Shown here piece after piece: positions 52,881-61,303 of a DNA stretch of 64,000 nt. The notes under the pieces are model-generated. The model was not told where the DNA came from and searched no databases. It worked only from the letters and a program-made list of their open reading frames with translations. The stretch lies in contig WHVA01000315.1 in the NCBI GenBank assembly GCA_015179125.1, forward strand, positions 62,001 to 126,000, read 5' to 3'. The DNA is from Gautieria morchelliformis (taxonomy: Eukaryota > Basidiomycota > Agaricomycetes > Gomphales > Gomphaceae). The translations under genes were made by a program, and so were the position numbers. The stretch's first letter is position 1. Every line of letters begins with the position of its first letter.

Positions 52881-52901
52881 CTGGACATCACTACCCGCGT
52901 C

Positions 52902-53035
52902 ATACAGGGCATGCGGCCAACTGAGAAATTTCTGGTGTCGCTATATCCAGCAACATTGACACGACTGGTATGTGTGCAGAGATCCAACGTCGCTATAGAA
53001 TTACAGACAAATGAAAACTATGGTGATTGAGCTAC
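52902..53035 (-). repeat. 8-kb unit, copy F, right piece (reverse)
   Basis: Continues copy F after H1: ATATCCAGCAACATTGACAC is shared with copy B (about 18950). It breaks off at about 53035 and is joined to the unit terminus of copy D, so the DUF6533 to gene X part of copy F is deleted. Confidence 0.65.
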
Positions 53036-53639
53036 ATTGACACTTCCCATCAAATATTAAGGATCCTTGGGCTAATATATCCATATTCTGCAACTGGAGG
53101 ATCGTTTCCTGCCACCGGACCACAAAAGGTACCTCTATGGCGCTACTGGCATCTTATGTAATTTATTCCAAGGCTCTGGCGTCTAGTTCAATTAACTCGG
53201 GGTCTACGCTGTTGTGGCAAGCCCCTAATATTCCAGACGCATTATCATCACTGGCAGTGCGCAATGCGCATCATTGCACGATGGTTCCAATTACAGCGCG
53301 CTGTGTCGTCCTAGTACATAAATAAATCAGGCTCCGTTGCAGAGTCTGGCGCCCTGATCCGTGTCGGGAGCTCGAATTGCATAGCCAGGGTCAGGAACTA
53401 GCATTGGGAGATCGGACGAGATCGCTGCGAATCGAGATGTGGCGCTGGCGGTGTGATCCGACAAGTACTTCGCGCGGCGTGTGGCAAATAGGGCTGCACA
53501 CCGTCCGTATTACGGCTACGGCCATATAATCCACGGTAAGTTTACGGATACGGCAGGCCATATACCGTCCGTATAATCAATACCTCACCCCCTCTGACGG
53601 TACGGTACGGGTACCGTACCGTCCGTATTACGGTTGACG

Positions 53640-54190
53640 GATCTATTTGAGCATGGTAATAATTCATTCATTAGCGTTGATTCCCCCAACACTGTGGATG
53701 AAGGGATGGACGAATTCAGCATTATTCTCCGCGACACCCCTCTTGAGTCAAGCGATTTCTCCAGTGTGGGTGCCCAAACTTGGGGTGGCTCATGCATACT
53801 CGCAGAAATGATTGCTGAGGACCCCTCAAAATTCTCTATATTTTCGAGAGAGCAGCTAGGCACACTGCACCCTCAGGTCAATGCGCCCTTCCGAGCATTG
53901 GAACTGGGTGCAGGGATAGGTTTGGCGTCGTTGGTGCTCGGAAAGGTGTTGGAGCGAATCCGAAGCATGGATCGACAGTGTACAGAGCCAGTTTCGTTTG
54001 ATACTTGTCGGGTGCCGCTGCTTGTCGATACGGTCTTTGCGACAGATTTTCATCCGTCCGTCCTCGCCAATCTACGATTCAACTTTGCTATCAATTTCCC
54101 AGCTGCATCAGTCAATTCCCAATCGACTGTGGATAACGATAGTAACATTGGGACATCGCATAGTTCGTGTTGCGGTCTGGCTATGATGAT
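53640..54190 (+). pseudogene. Methyltransf_16-type SAM methyltransferase fragment, captured in a hAT element
   Basis: Begins directly after the subterminal repeats without an ATG (LFEHGNNSFISVDSPNTVDE), so the 5' end is missing. Class I methyltransferase marks are clear: GAQTWGGSCILAEMI, the SAM-binding motif ALELGAGIGLASLVLGKVL and the second-strand motif VFATDFHPSVLANLRFNFAI. This order and spacing match the family 16 (EEF-lysine/METTL21-like) enzymes that methylate lysines on translation factors and chaperones. The open frame ends at 54215 at the hairpin, before the catalytic (D/N)xxY-type and C-terminal regions, so only about the first half is present. Confidence 0.75.
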
Positions 54191-54200
54191 TTGTTTGCGA

Positions 54201-54298
54201 GGGCAAGGCCACTAAGCCTTGCCCCAGCATTCGGTGTAGGAGGTGGGACAGGTCCTCTTATCGCCAATAAGAGGACCTGTCCCACCTCCTACACCGAA
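54201..54298. repeat. Perfect 32-bp hairpin preceded by a 9-bp hairpin
   Basis: Arms 54230-54261 and 54267-54298 are exact inverse complements (starting TTCGGTGTAGGAGGTGGGAC) around the 5-base loop CGCCA. Just upstream, GGGCAAGGC (54201-54209) pairs with GCCTTGCCC (54216-54224). It lies at the end of the methyltransferase piece in the hAT-like element. Confidence 0.95.
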
Positions 54299-54429
54299 CG
54301 TTATCGCAAGGAGGAATTTCTGGAATGGAGGAAGCGGGTCTGGTCGAGGTGCTGGCACCGGGCGCGGTTCAACCTGTACCGGCGGGTGGTTGACAACGAA
54401 CCACCAGTCTCCAAACTGTGTGAATGATG

Positions 54430-55000
54430 AGCGGAAACACTGCCAGCACATTGTAGACATCAACATACCAATCTGTCCTCACCTCTCGGATGGGGCATCC
54501 TGCCGAACTTTTTGTTCTTGGACAGGGTATCCCTGAAAGAGTTCTATCAACCACCACGGTCCGTCAGCATATGAATGTACAAGGCATTTCCAGGAAAACA
54601 GCATAGACAACACATAAAACTAGGGCACAAGTGGATGTGTATGACGCAACAAGTTCCTTAACAGAGCTGGGCAGTAACAGATTACAGGACGTACAGTGAT
54701 CTTTGTGTCGGCCAAAAATCGAAACCGTAGGGCCACTGCCGCCTGGATTTCCGCCAGACGGAGCCGCTGTTGAGGTGATCCTAAGATCACCGCGGTTATT
54801 ATGATGACCCATGGGAGGTTCCAGGTGGAATCTGGCAGTGAGTTGAGCCCAACAGAAGCCCGTTGTGCGATGGCCCGAGCTGACGAGATCGACAGTTTGA
54901 ACAACGTGACGCGATTTGGGGCAAAAAATACATGCTCACGGTTGTGCTTTCTGATGAGTTCAAACTCATCTGCTAGGTGCTTGGTGGGGTAGAACCTCAT
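54430..55000 (-). pseudogene. Possible forkhead-domain fragment, captured in a hAT element
   Basis: The minus-strand frame 55000-54620 contains WNLPWVIIITAVILGSPQQR LRLAEIQAAVALRFRFLA, which follows the forkhead pattern (xLIxxAILGSPxxRLxLxEIY...RF.F). A shifted frame (54812-54564) continues with SSVKELVASYTSTCALVL, reminiscent of the recognition helix (W.NSVRH.LS....F). Forkhead proteins are DNA-binding transcription factors. The domain is degenerate, in two frames and truncated. Alternative: coincidental similarity of an unknown gene. Confidence 0.4.
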
Positions 55001-55026
55001 GTTATCAGGACGAGCTTCGGGGCTGG

Positions 55027-55380
55027 GTGATTGTGCCCGAGTCAGGGATCGTTCGTCGTCTGGACTGTCTTCATACCATGTCGCGGTTGGTGGCAGAGCC
55101 TGCCGCCGTGGTTCAAATTCGATCTATACGTATGGGACGATACCGGCGATCAATTTATGATGCAGGAAAAGACAAGAGGAGTGATGAAGTATTAAGAGAT
55201 GTGTTAGTCCGAGTCAATACAATATGCGTGATGTTTGCACCTCAGTTGGACATACCCTTTGACGTTATCATTTACGAGCATTCACACGCACTCGTGACTC
55301 AGATTCTGAGCGTGACGCGTTACAAGCGCCCAAACACAGGGCGTCGTGACGCGTTATTGAGGCATTGGTCGGGCGGCTAA
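55027..55380 (+). other. Unknown ORF in the hAT-like element
   Basis: The last part (VLVRVNTICVMFAPQLDIPF, DVIIYEHSHALV) is open to a stop at 55378-55380. It might be a diverged part of the captured methyltransferase or an unrelated piece; no motif is diagnostic. Confidence 0.3.
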
Positions 55381-55466
55381 GTTATGTCGCCGTACATACC
55401 GTATATGGCCGTATTTTTACGGTATCATACGGTGTCACACCGTACCGTATACCGTGCCGTCGGCAC

Positions 55467-55571
55467 TGTCAGCGCAGAGCCTGAGTTCGAAGGAGGAACG
55501 GATGAGATTCCCCTCCTTCGAACTCATATTGATTAGCTAATCGACTGCGGCACGTGACTCGATGCGCAACA
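55467..55571 (-). repeat. Copia-3 3' LTR
   Basis: 105 bp. Contains the stem GAGTTCGAAGGAGG / CCTCCTTCGAACTC (14-bp arms). Confidence 0.95.
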
Positions 55572-56007
55572 CACCCCCTTGACGCTGTCGGTTTGCCCTT
55601 AGAAAAGTCCCATGGTGCGACGGTGTCGCTCCACCAACTCGCGGGATAGTGCCTTGGTCAGTAAGTCTGCGGGCATGCTGCTCATGGGCTCATAATCAAC
55701 TCGGATGATCTTCTGCGCGACTTTCTCTCGCAGCTAGAAATACCAAAGATCTAAGTGTTTCATCCGGCCGTGATGTTCGGGGTTCTTTGCAACCGAGAGG
55801 GCGGATTGGTTGTCGATGAAAAGGTGAGATGGCTCCTCGACTTCGTAACCGAGCTCGCTCAACAAACTTCATAACCAGACAATTTCTGTTCCTGCTAGGA
55901 CCGAGGCGACAAACTCTGCCTCCGTTGTGGATAGGGTGACTATGCTCTGTATTTTGCTGGCCCAGCTGATAGCTCCAGTCCCTATCTTTGCCAGGAAGCC
56001 TGAGGTC

Positions 56008-57281
56008 TGTCATGACGCGTCTATTTCTCATATTCAGGTGCTCTGTCTTACCATTTGTCACCCCATCTCCGTGTTCGTTCCTATCGCCATTGTCATGTTC
56101 GGCAACCAATTCTCGCTGTTCACGACAATGACCATGGTTATGCTGTCAACAAGCGATCAACGTCTTTGGACTAACTTAGCAGTCATTGTTGGGCCTACCA
56201 CCTCCTCTGCTCGGCCCTCTTCGATGGTGTTCTGACAATCGGATTGCCATGACCTATGTATTTCCTGCACCTTGTTACCCCCATTCCCTCATTCGCTACT
56301 CCTCCTCCGTGTTCACTCGGCTTCGCCCCTCCCTTCGGCCATGCCTCCTCTATGTTCTCTCCATTCACCCTTTGCCGCATTTCGCCGAACCGCTATTCGC
56401 TGCTCGCACATTTCGCCAACAAAGGCATGCCATCAAATACGATCGGTACCATTTACCCGGCGTGATGATTCATCACTAACCCCATCATCATCTTAAATCC
56501 AACCCCTTTGGGTTTTCGTATGGCCAAAGTATGTTCGCAGAGCTTTCCCTCAGAAAGGTCATGTGGGATCGACGCAGTGAACGAAGAGTCCGTGCAGGGT
56601 GACATGTATGCGGGCCCCAAGACATGGTTTCATACATAAGTACCTTCGCCACCTTTACTCTCCGTCGTTTCATATTCGCACCCCTCCCTCACTCTATTGT
56701 ATGTTTATTCCATCTCCTTAGTATCATGACTGCGCACCCCTATCTAACCCTGACTCGTGACGGCCTCTTTCCTATTCAATGATACCGTACGAGCATTCGA
56801 TATAAGTAGTTTACATTCGCATGTATATTCCCCAGTTCAATTATCATACGTCATCCATCTTGTGCAAACTTGACCTCGCTGTGATCATCGTCTTGGGCCT
56901 CTCCTTGAAGATTTCTATCTTCAACCAGCCAAGGACTTAGGCATCACTGGTGAGTTCTCATACTTCGTCTTTGTTACATTAGCCTTCGAACTATTTTCTG
57001 TGCTGTTGGCAAAGGGCTCCAAAGGAGCACCTTTGCCAGCGAAGGGACCGTCGAAACTTAGACAGCCCTTCCGCGATATCTTGCACGTTACGTCGTCAAG
57101 TGCTGCGAGCTGTTTCGCTACAACTGTAGACAGGGCGAGCCCCGTTCGGGCAACCCCTTTGTTTCGTGAACATTCATCGGTTCACTTATTCGCCGAACGG
57201 CATACTTATTCGCACAAGTTATTCGGGCATTCGTTGTGTTCACTAATACACGATATTAACGCCTAAAAACCAATCTTGACA
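56008..57281. repeat. Solo LTR, family gamma, inside copia-3
   Basis: 1274 bp with TGTCA...TGACA ends and the 5-bp target duplication AGGTC (56003-56007 and 57282-57286). No internal coding region. A hairpin around GGCAAAGG...CCTTTGCC lies at about 57008-57037. The length would suit a large LTR family (possibly Gypsy), but no internal part is present to classify it. A related fragment is at 47166-47490. Confidence 0.85.
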
Positions 57282-60200
57282 AGGTCGACCGGCCGTTATC
57301 AGGGTTCCCTCCATGGTCCACGTTGGTCCAGGTCAGGAACGACGGGGTCGATTCACTGGGCGCGAAGGTGAGTGCCAAATCGACTGTTCCTTTCAGATAA
57401 CGCAGGAGATGTTTCACAGCCGTCCAGTGCGCTGGGCCTGGATTCGAGTTGAACCGTGCAAGGCATCCGACGGCGTAGGCAATGTCGGGGCGCGTTGTGA
57501 TGGCAAGGTAATTCAGTGCTCCAACTGCATTCAAGTACGGTATGTCTCTCATTTCTTCTGCTTCTTCTGGGGTTGATGGACCCATGGTTGCGCTCAGTTT
57601 CAGACCCGGCGTCATGGGCATGAAAACTGGTCGGCAATCTGACATTTGGAACCGACTGAGGATTTCTCGAATATATTGTTTCTGTGAGAGCTTCAACGTC
57701 CTCTGTGATTGATAATACTCCACTTCCACGCCTAGCAGTGACGTTGTTGGCCCCAGGTCCTTCAACTTGAATATTTTGGCCAGTTTGCTTTTTACCCTTT
57801 CTAAGTCCTGTTTTGAGTTGGGCACCAGGGTTAAGTCGTCAACGAAGACAGGTATGATGACTTTTACCCCATCGCTCGTCCAGATATATATGCTCAGATC
57901 AGATTTTAGGCATCTGAATTCCATCCCTTCTAGTGCTGCTCCGAGCCTCTCATACCATAATCTTCCGCTTTGTTTCAGCCCATACAGCCCTCTCCTCAAT
58001 TTGCATACCCAATCTGGTCCACCCTGATGATATCCCTCTGGTTGTGTCATGTATATCTTTGCGTCGTCATCCAGGACTCCGTTTAAGTAGGCGTTCGATA
58101 TGTCAACGGACTCTATGTGTGCTCCTTGAAGCGCTCCCTGAGCTAGTATTGTGCGCAGGGCTGCCCAACATGCGGTAGGAGCGAACACTTCATCGTAGTC
58201 GATCCCCGGTCGCTGAGTGTATCCCTTTGCTACCACACCGCTCTTATACTTGTCTAGGGATCCGTCCGAGTGAAGTTTGATTCGGAATACCCATCGGGAG
58301 CCAATGGCTTTTTCTCCAGGTGGGAGTTTTACTAGCTCCCACGTCCCATTGTCCAAGAGGGCTTGGATCTCTGCATCTGTAGAACCTTTCCATAGTGGTG
58401 CATCTGGCCGCCGCATTGCTTCTGCGAACGTTTTGGGGACGCGGTCATCCTTTATTGTTGCGTTCAGTACTAATTCAATAGTATCTGGTTCACTGTAGAT
58501 GAATTCCAGAGCCTGGACAATTGAGGTGTTAGCCGTTGCATCCCCTTCAGGGTCTGGACTATCACGATCGGCTGGGGGTCGTGGTTGGATGAATGGATCA
58601 TGGAGGTGCCGGTAATCAATGCGGGCAGTATTCCTGCCAGAGCGGTGGGGCTGTGGGGGTGGTGGAGGTGGAGGCGGGTCGGGGTCGGCTGGTGGGTCAG
58701 GCTCAGGAAGGGCGGGGGCATCGGGTTCGGGATCTGGTTCAAGAAGGGGTGGGTGCTCGAGGTTGACCTCTGGGGGTTCAAGGTCCTGGACTGGCTGCCC
58801 ATCCGGTGGAGCTGCGACGTGGTTGGGGTTTGGGACCAGGGTAGGTATGGGTGGATCGGCAGTGTTGTCTGCGGTAGAAAGACCTGGGAATTCATGTTCG
58901 TTGAAAATGATGTCCCTTGATATGATAATGCATCTGGTGGTAGGGTCCATGCAGCGCCAGCCTTTATAACCATCTTCAAAGCCAAGGTATATGCATTTGC
59001 GGGATCTGGGCTGTAGTCCCTGTCTTTCATCCTTTTGAATGTGAATGTGGGCAGTGCAACCGAACGTGCATAGCATGCTGAGGTTTGGTTTGTGGCCGAA
59101 CCAGGCCTCGTATGGCGTTTTGTCTGTGAGTGCGGAAGTCGGAGTGGCATTGATGATTCGAACTAGTAGTGTCAGTGCTTCGCCCCACATCGATGCTGGT
59201 AGGTGGGCTTGCTGCAGCATTGCGACCGTTCCTTCAATGAGGGTCCGGTTTGTCCGCTCTGAGATGCCATTTTGTTGAGGCGAGCCTTTCGTAGTGTGCT
59301 CATGTACTATGCCTCGACGCTGGAAGTGCTGGTCCCACTTGTGGCCGATGTACTCCCCCCCTTTGTCGTCTCTGAATCGTTTCACTCTTAAATTTGTCTG
59401 GTTCTCTACCAGTGCCTCGTAGGCTTGGTAGGCTTCAAATGCTTCGTCCTTCATTTTTAGGAGGTAAACGCATCTGTACCTTGTGCAATCATCTGTGAAT
59501 GTGATCCAGTATCGGTATCCAGACAGTGTACGGACTGGGAGAGGGCCGTGTACATCTGAGACAACGAGGTCGAGCGCGTTCAGTGCACGGTTTTCACTCC
59601 TTTTTGGAAAGGGACTACGGTGTTGCTTCACAGCAATGCATGGTTCACATATTGCGGGGATGGTCGCACTAGAGCTTAGGCGTATGCCGTCAACCATGCC
59701 ATGCTTCAGGAGCCGTTCAAGGCGTTCATGACCGATATGTGCTAGTCGCTTGTGTAGGAGTGGCCGGTCCACAATAGGTGAGGAAGTGGTGAGTGCGGAT
59801 TCTGGATTCGGAATGGTGTCTCCAATTAGAAATCCTGTCCCATTTCGTACAGTTGCATAGAAAAGTAGCCTCCCATCCCGGGTGAATGAGATATGATCCT
59901 TCACGATATTGACTGAGAAGTTATGATGGGTGGTGAGATGAAGTACAGTGAGTAGGTTATTTTGGAGATCAGGTATGTGCAGAACTCTCGAGAACATAAT
60001 ATTCTGTGACGCTTGCCCATCAACCTTTGGGGTAAACAAGACTTGCCCCCTTCCGGCTGAGTACACAATATCGTTTGTCGCTAGACGGATGGGCACACGA
60101 TAATGTTCATAATTGCGCAGCCAGTGGCGATGCGGGGTCATGTGGCTGGTGGCCCCCGTGTCGGTGTTCCAGTATAAATCAGCATTGCTGTTGGGGGATA

Positions 60201-61044
60201 ATGGGAATGATGACCGCAGACTCGCGTTTCCGGCAAATTCTCGTACGATATCACCCGATGTGTTCTCAGTCACTCGGTTCGCTCCCCGTTCCTTTTTTCT
60301 CTCCTCACCCTTCCGCATGGGCTTGAGCTCTGGCTGAGCGGCCCAGCATCGGTCTGATGTGTGGCCTCGCTTCTTGCATACGGTGCACGTTTCGACAATG
60401 GTTTTCCTTCCTCTGGCCGCAGAAAATGCTCCTGACAGCGTTGCACTCGCCTGACGCCTCAGGTCTTCGTTCCGGAAGGCTGTGGATACGGTGGTGCGAT
60501 CGAGCGTGCCAATCAGTAGTAGCGACGAGGTAAAGGCGCCGTACTCTGTTTGGTCAAGTCCTGCGATGGTTGCGTGTATTCCAATTTCATCAATGATGTT
60601 TTGGGTGGTGAGTGTGCTGGGAGCTAATGCTATGAGATCGTTCGTGGCTGAGTTCGTGCGAGTGATATAGTCTGTGAGGGACTCGCTATCTTCCTTTCGT
60701 ATGCTCAGTAGTTTTTGTATTGCATGGAATCGAGTGGTTGCGACTTGTGATCGGTGAGCCACTCTTAGCCTCTTCCACATCTCGATGGGATCGTCCATCG
60801 CTCCCTCGATGTGGATGTATTGCGTGTGGGAGAGTGACCTCAACAGGGTGCCGGCCGCTTCTTCCCTTTTCAGCAACCATTTTTCTGTCTCTCTCGCGTC
60901 GGTAGGTCTTATTGAATCTCCAGTGACAATCCGCCATGCGTTGATTGTCATCAGCTTGCCCTGCATCGCGATGCTCCATGTGTTGTAATTCGTGCTCGTG
61001 AGCTTTATGCTTCTCATGCGGCCTTCGATCTCCGAGTCTGACAT
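57256..61044 (-). CDS. Copia-3 gag-pol polyprotein
   Basis: A continuous 1262-codon frame. Gag core (LTSTNYNTWSIAMQGKLMTI), CCHC knuckle CTVCKKRGHTSDRCW (near residue 220), protease YWNTDTGATSHM (near 295), integrase with GPLPVRTLSGYRYWITFTDD, FRDDKGGEYIG and SPQQNGISERTNRT, proline-rich linker with RRSGRN-type motif, RT with GLYGLKQSGRLWYERL and IPVFVDDLTLVPNSK, and the beginning of RNase H. The last residues at 57256-57281 come from the inserted solo LTR. Ty1/copia organisation. Confidence 0.9.
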   Translation of the reverse strand: MSDSEIEGRMRSIKLTSTNYNTWSIAMQGKLMTINAWRIVTGDSIRPTDARETEKWLLKREEAAGTLLRSLSHTQYIHIEGAMDDPIEMWKRLRVAHRSQVATTRFHAIQKLLSIRKEDSESLTDYITRTNSATNDLIALAPSTLTTQNIIDEIGIHATIAGLDQTEYGAFTSSLLLIGTLDRTTVSTAFRNEDLRRQASATLSGAFSAARGRKTIVETCTVCKKRGHTSDRCWAAQPELKPMRKGEERKKERGANRVTENTSGDIVREFAGNASLRSSFPLSPNSNADLYWNTDTGATSHMTPHRHWLRNYEHYRVPIRLATNDIVYSAGRGQVLFTPKVDGQASQNIMFSRVLHIPDLQNNLLTVLHLTTHHNFSVNIVKDHISFTRDGRLLFYATVRNGTGFLIGDTIPNPESALTTSSPIVDRPLLHKRLAHIGHERLERLLKHGMVDGIRLSSSATIPAICEPCIAVKQHRSPFPKRSENRALNALDLVVSDVHGPLPVRTLSGYRYWITFTDDCTRYRCVYLLKMKDEAFEAYQAYEALVENQTNLRVKRFRDDKGGEYIGHKWDQHFQRRGIVHEHTTKGSPQQNGISERTNRTLIEGTVAMLQQAHLPASMWGEALTLLVRIINATPTSALTDKTPYEAWFGHKPNLSMLCTFGCTAHIHIQKDERQGLQPRSRKCIYLGFEDGYKGWRCMDPTTRCIIISRDIIFNEHEFPGLSTADNTADPPIPTLVPNPNHVAAPPDGQPVQDLEPPEVNLEHPPLLEPDPEPDAPALPEPDPPADPDPPPPPPPPQPHRSGRNTARIDYRHLHDPFIQPRPPADRDSPDPEGDATANTSIVQALEFIYSEPDTIELVLNATIKDDRVPKTFAEAMRRPDAPLWKGSTDAEIQALLDNGTWELVKLPPGEKAIGSRWVFRIKLHSDGSLDKYKSGVVAKGYTQRPGIDYDEVFAPTACWAALRTILAQGALQGAHIESVDISNAYLNGVLDDDAKIYMTQPEGYHQGGPDWVCKLRRGLYGLKQSGRLWYERLGAALEGMEFRCLKSDLSIYIWTSDGVKVIIPVFVDDLTLVPNSKQDLERVKSKLAKIFKLKDLGPTTSLLGVEVEYYQSQRTLKLSQKQYIREILSRFQMSDCRPVFMPMTPGLKLSATMGPSTPEEAEEMRDIPYLNAVGALNYLAITTRPDIAYAVGCLARFNSNPGPAHWTAVKHLLRYLKGTVDLALTFAPSESTPSFLTWTNVDHGGNPDNGRSTLSRLVFRR

Positions 61045-61086
61045 GATGGATGGATTTTATGTGTTCTCTTCCTTCGACTAGGGCGC

Positions 61087-61099
61087 GGGGCCCATAACC
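61087..61099 (-). other. Copia-3 primer-binding site
   Basis: GGTTATGGGCCCC directly after the 5' LTR on the minus strand; same motif as copia-2 and copia-4. Confidence 0.75.
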
Positions 61100-61204
61100 T
61101 GTCAGCGCAGAGCCTGAGTTCGAAGGAGGAACGGATGAGATTCCCCTCCTTCGAACTCAGATTGATTAGCTAATCGACTGCGGCACGTGACTCGACGCGC
61201 AACA
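61100..61204 (-). repeat. Copia-3 5' LTR
   Basis: 105 bp, about 98% identical to the other LTR, same stem-loop, followed on the plus strand by TSD GGCAC. Confidence 0.95.
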
Positions 61205-61303
61205 GGCACATCACCCAGACCCCTGACGGTACGGGTGCCGTGGCCGTAACACGGCACCGTACAGCCGTGGATGTACGGCACGGTGTGCAGCCCTAGTGGC
61301 AAA

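Larger units (their letters stand above)
49903..52885. mobile_element. hAT-like element H2, nested in H1, carrying host-gene pieces
   Basis: Inverted ends CCAGTGAGAATC[AG]AC[CT]AGGGAT (49903 onwards and inverted at 52885). Flanks CATCCCTC (49895-49902) and CATCACTA (52886-52893) agree at 6 of 8 bases and fit an old 8-bp duplication inside H1's right end. The interior (about 2.98 kb) contains no transposase but includes an E2 ubiquitin-conjugating-enzyme fragment with introns and at least one further exon-like ORF. This architecture is that of a gene-capturing (Pack-type) hAT element; the assignment of the outer boundaries is inference. Confidence 0.6.
49015..52893. mobile_element. hAT-like element H1 (outer), 8-bp TSD
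   Basis: Ends: TAGTGATGGGCACGGC on the left; the right terminal repeat is split by H2 into GCCGTGCCCATC (about 49887-49898) and CATCACTA (52886-52893). The target duplication is CCCGCATC (49007-49014) and CCCGCGTC (52894-52901), one mismatch. Removing it rejoins the two pieces of unit copy F. Without H2 it is about 0.9 kb. Subterminal regions are packed with GAGCCAGGCC-type repeats. A short acidic ORF tail (GSDCDDIIDDEEEF, stop at about 49684) resembles hAT transposase C-termini, so this is probably an internally deleted hAT element. Confidence 0.7.
55467..61204 (-). mobile_element. Copia-3: full-length Ty1/copia element with very short LTRs
   Basis: LTRs 55467-55571 and 61100-61204 are 105 bp and differ at about 2 positions (about 1.9%). 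The target duplication is GGCAC (55462-55466 and 61205-61209), inside the hAT-like element's right subterminal region. The primer site GGTTATGGGCCCC lies at 61087-61099 (minus strand) and the purine tract at 55572-55580. Parts on the minus strand: gag 61044-about 60400, knuckle about 60370, protease about 60160, integrase about 59700-59000, RT about 58350-57500, RNase H about 57350-57287 and 56003-55600. RNase H is split by a 1.27-kb solo LTR. Apart from this insertion most of the coding region looks whole. Confidence 0.95.
53489..61295. mobile_element. hAT-like element carrying a methyltransferase piece, split by copia-3
   Basis: Terminal inverted repeats TAGGGCTGCACACCGT (53489 onwards; inverted at 61295) and a perfect 8-bp target duplication GTGGCAAA (53481-53488 and 61296-61303). 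Subterminal regions on both sides are filled with CCGTA/TACGG repeats (53500-53640, 55390-55460, 61225-61280). Without copia-3 it is about 2.06 kb. No transposase is visible. The interior holds a Methyltransf_16-type gene piece, a perfect 32-bp hairpin, a possible forkhead piece and an unknown ORF. TAGGG ends with 8-bp TSD identify the hAT superfamily; the cargo makes it a gene-capturing, non-autonomous element. Confidence 0.8.
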
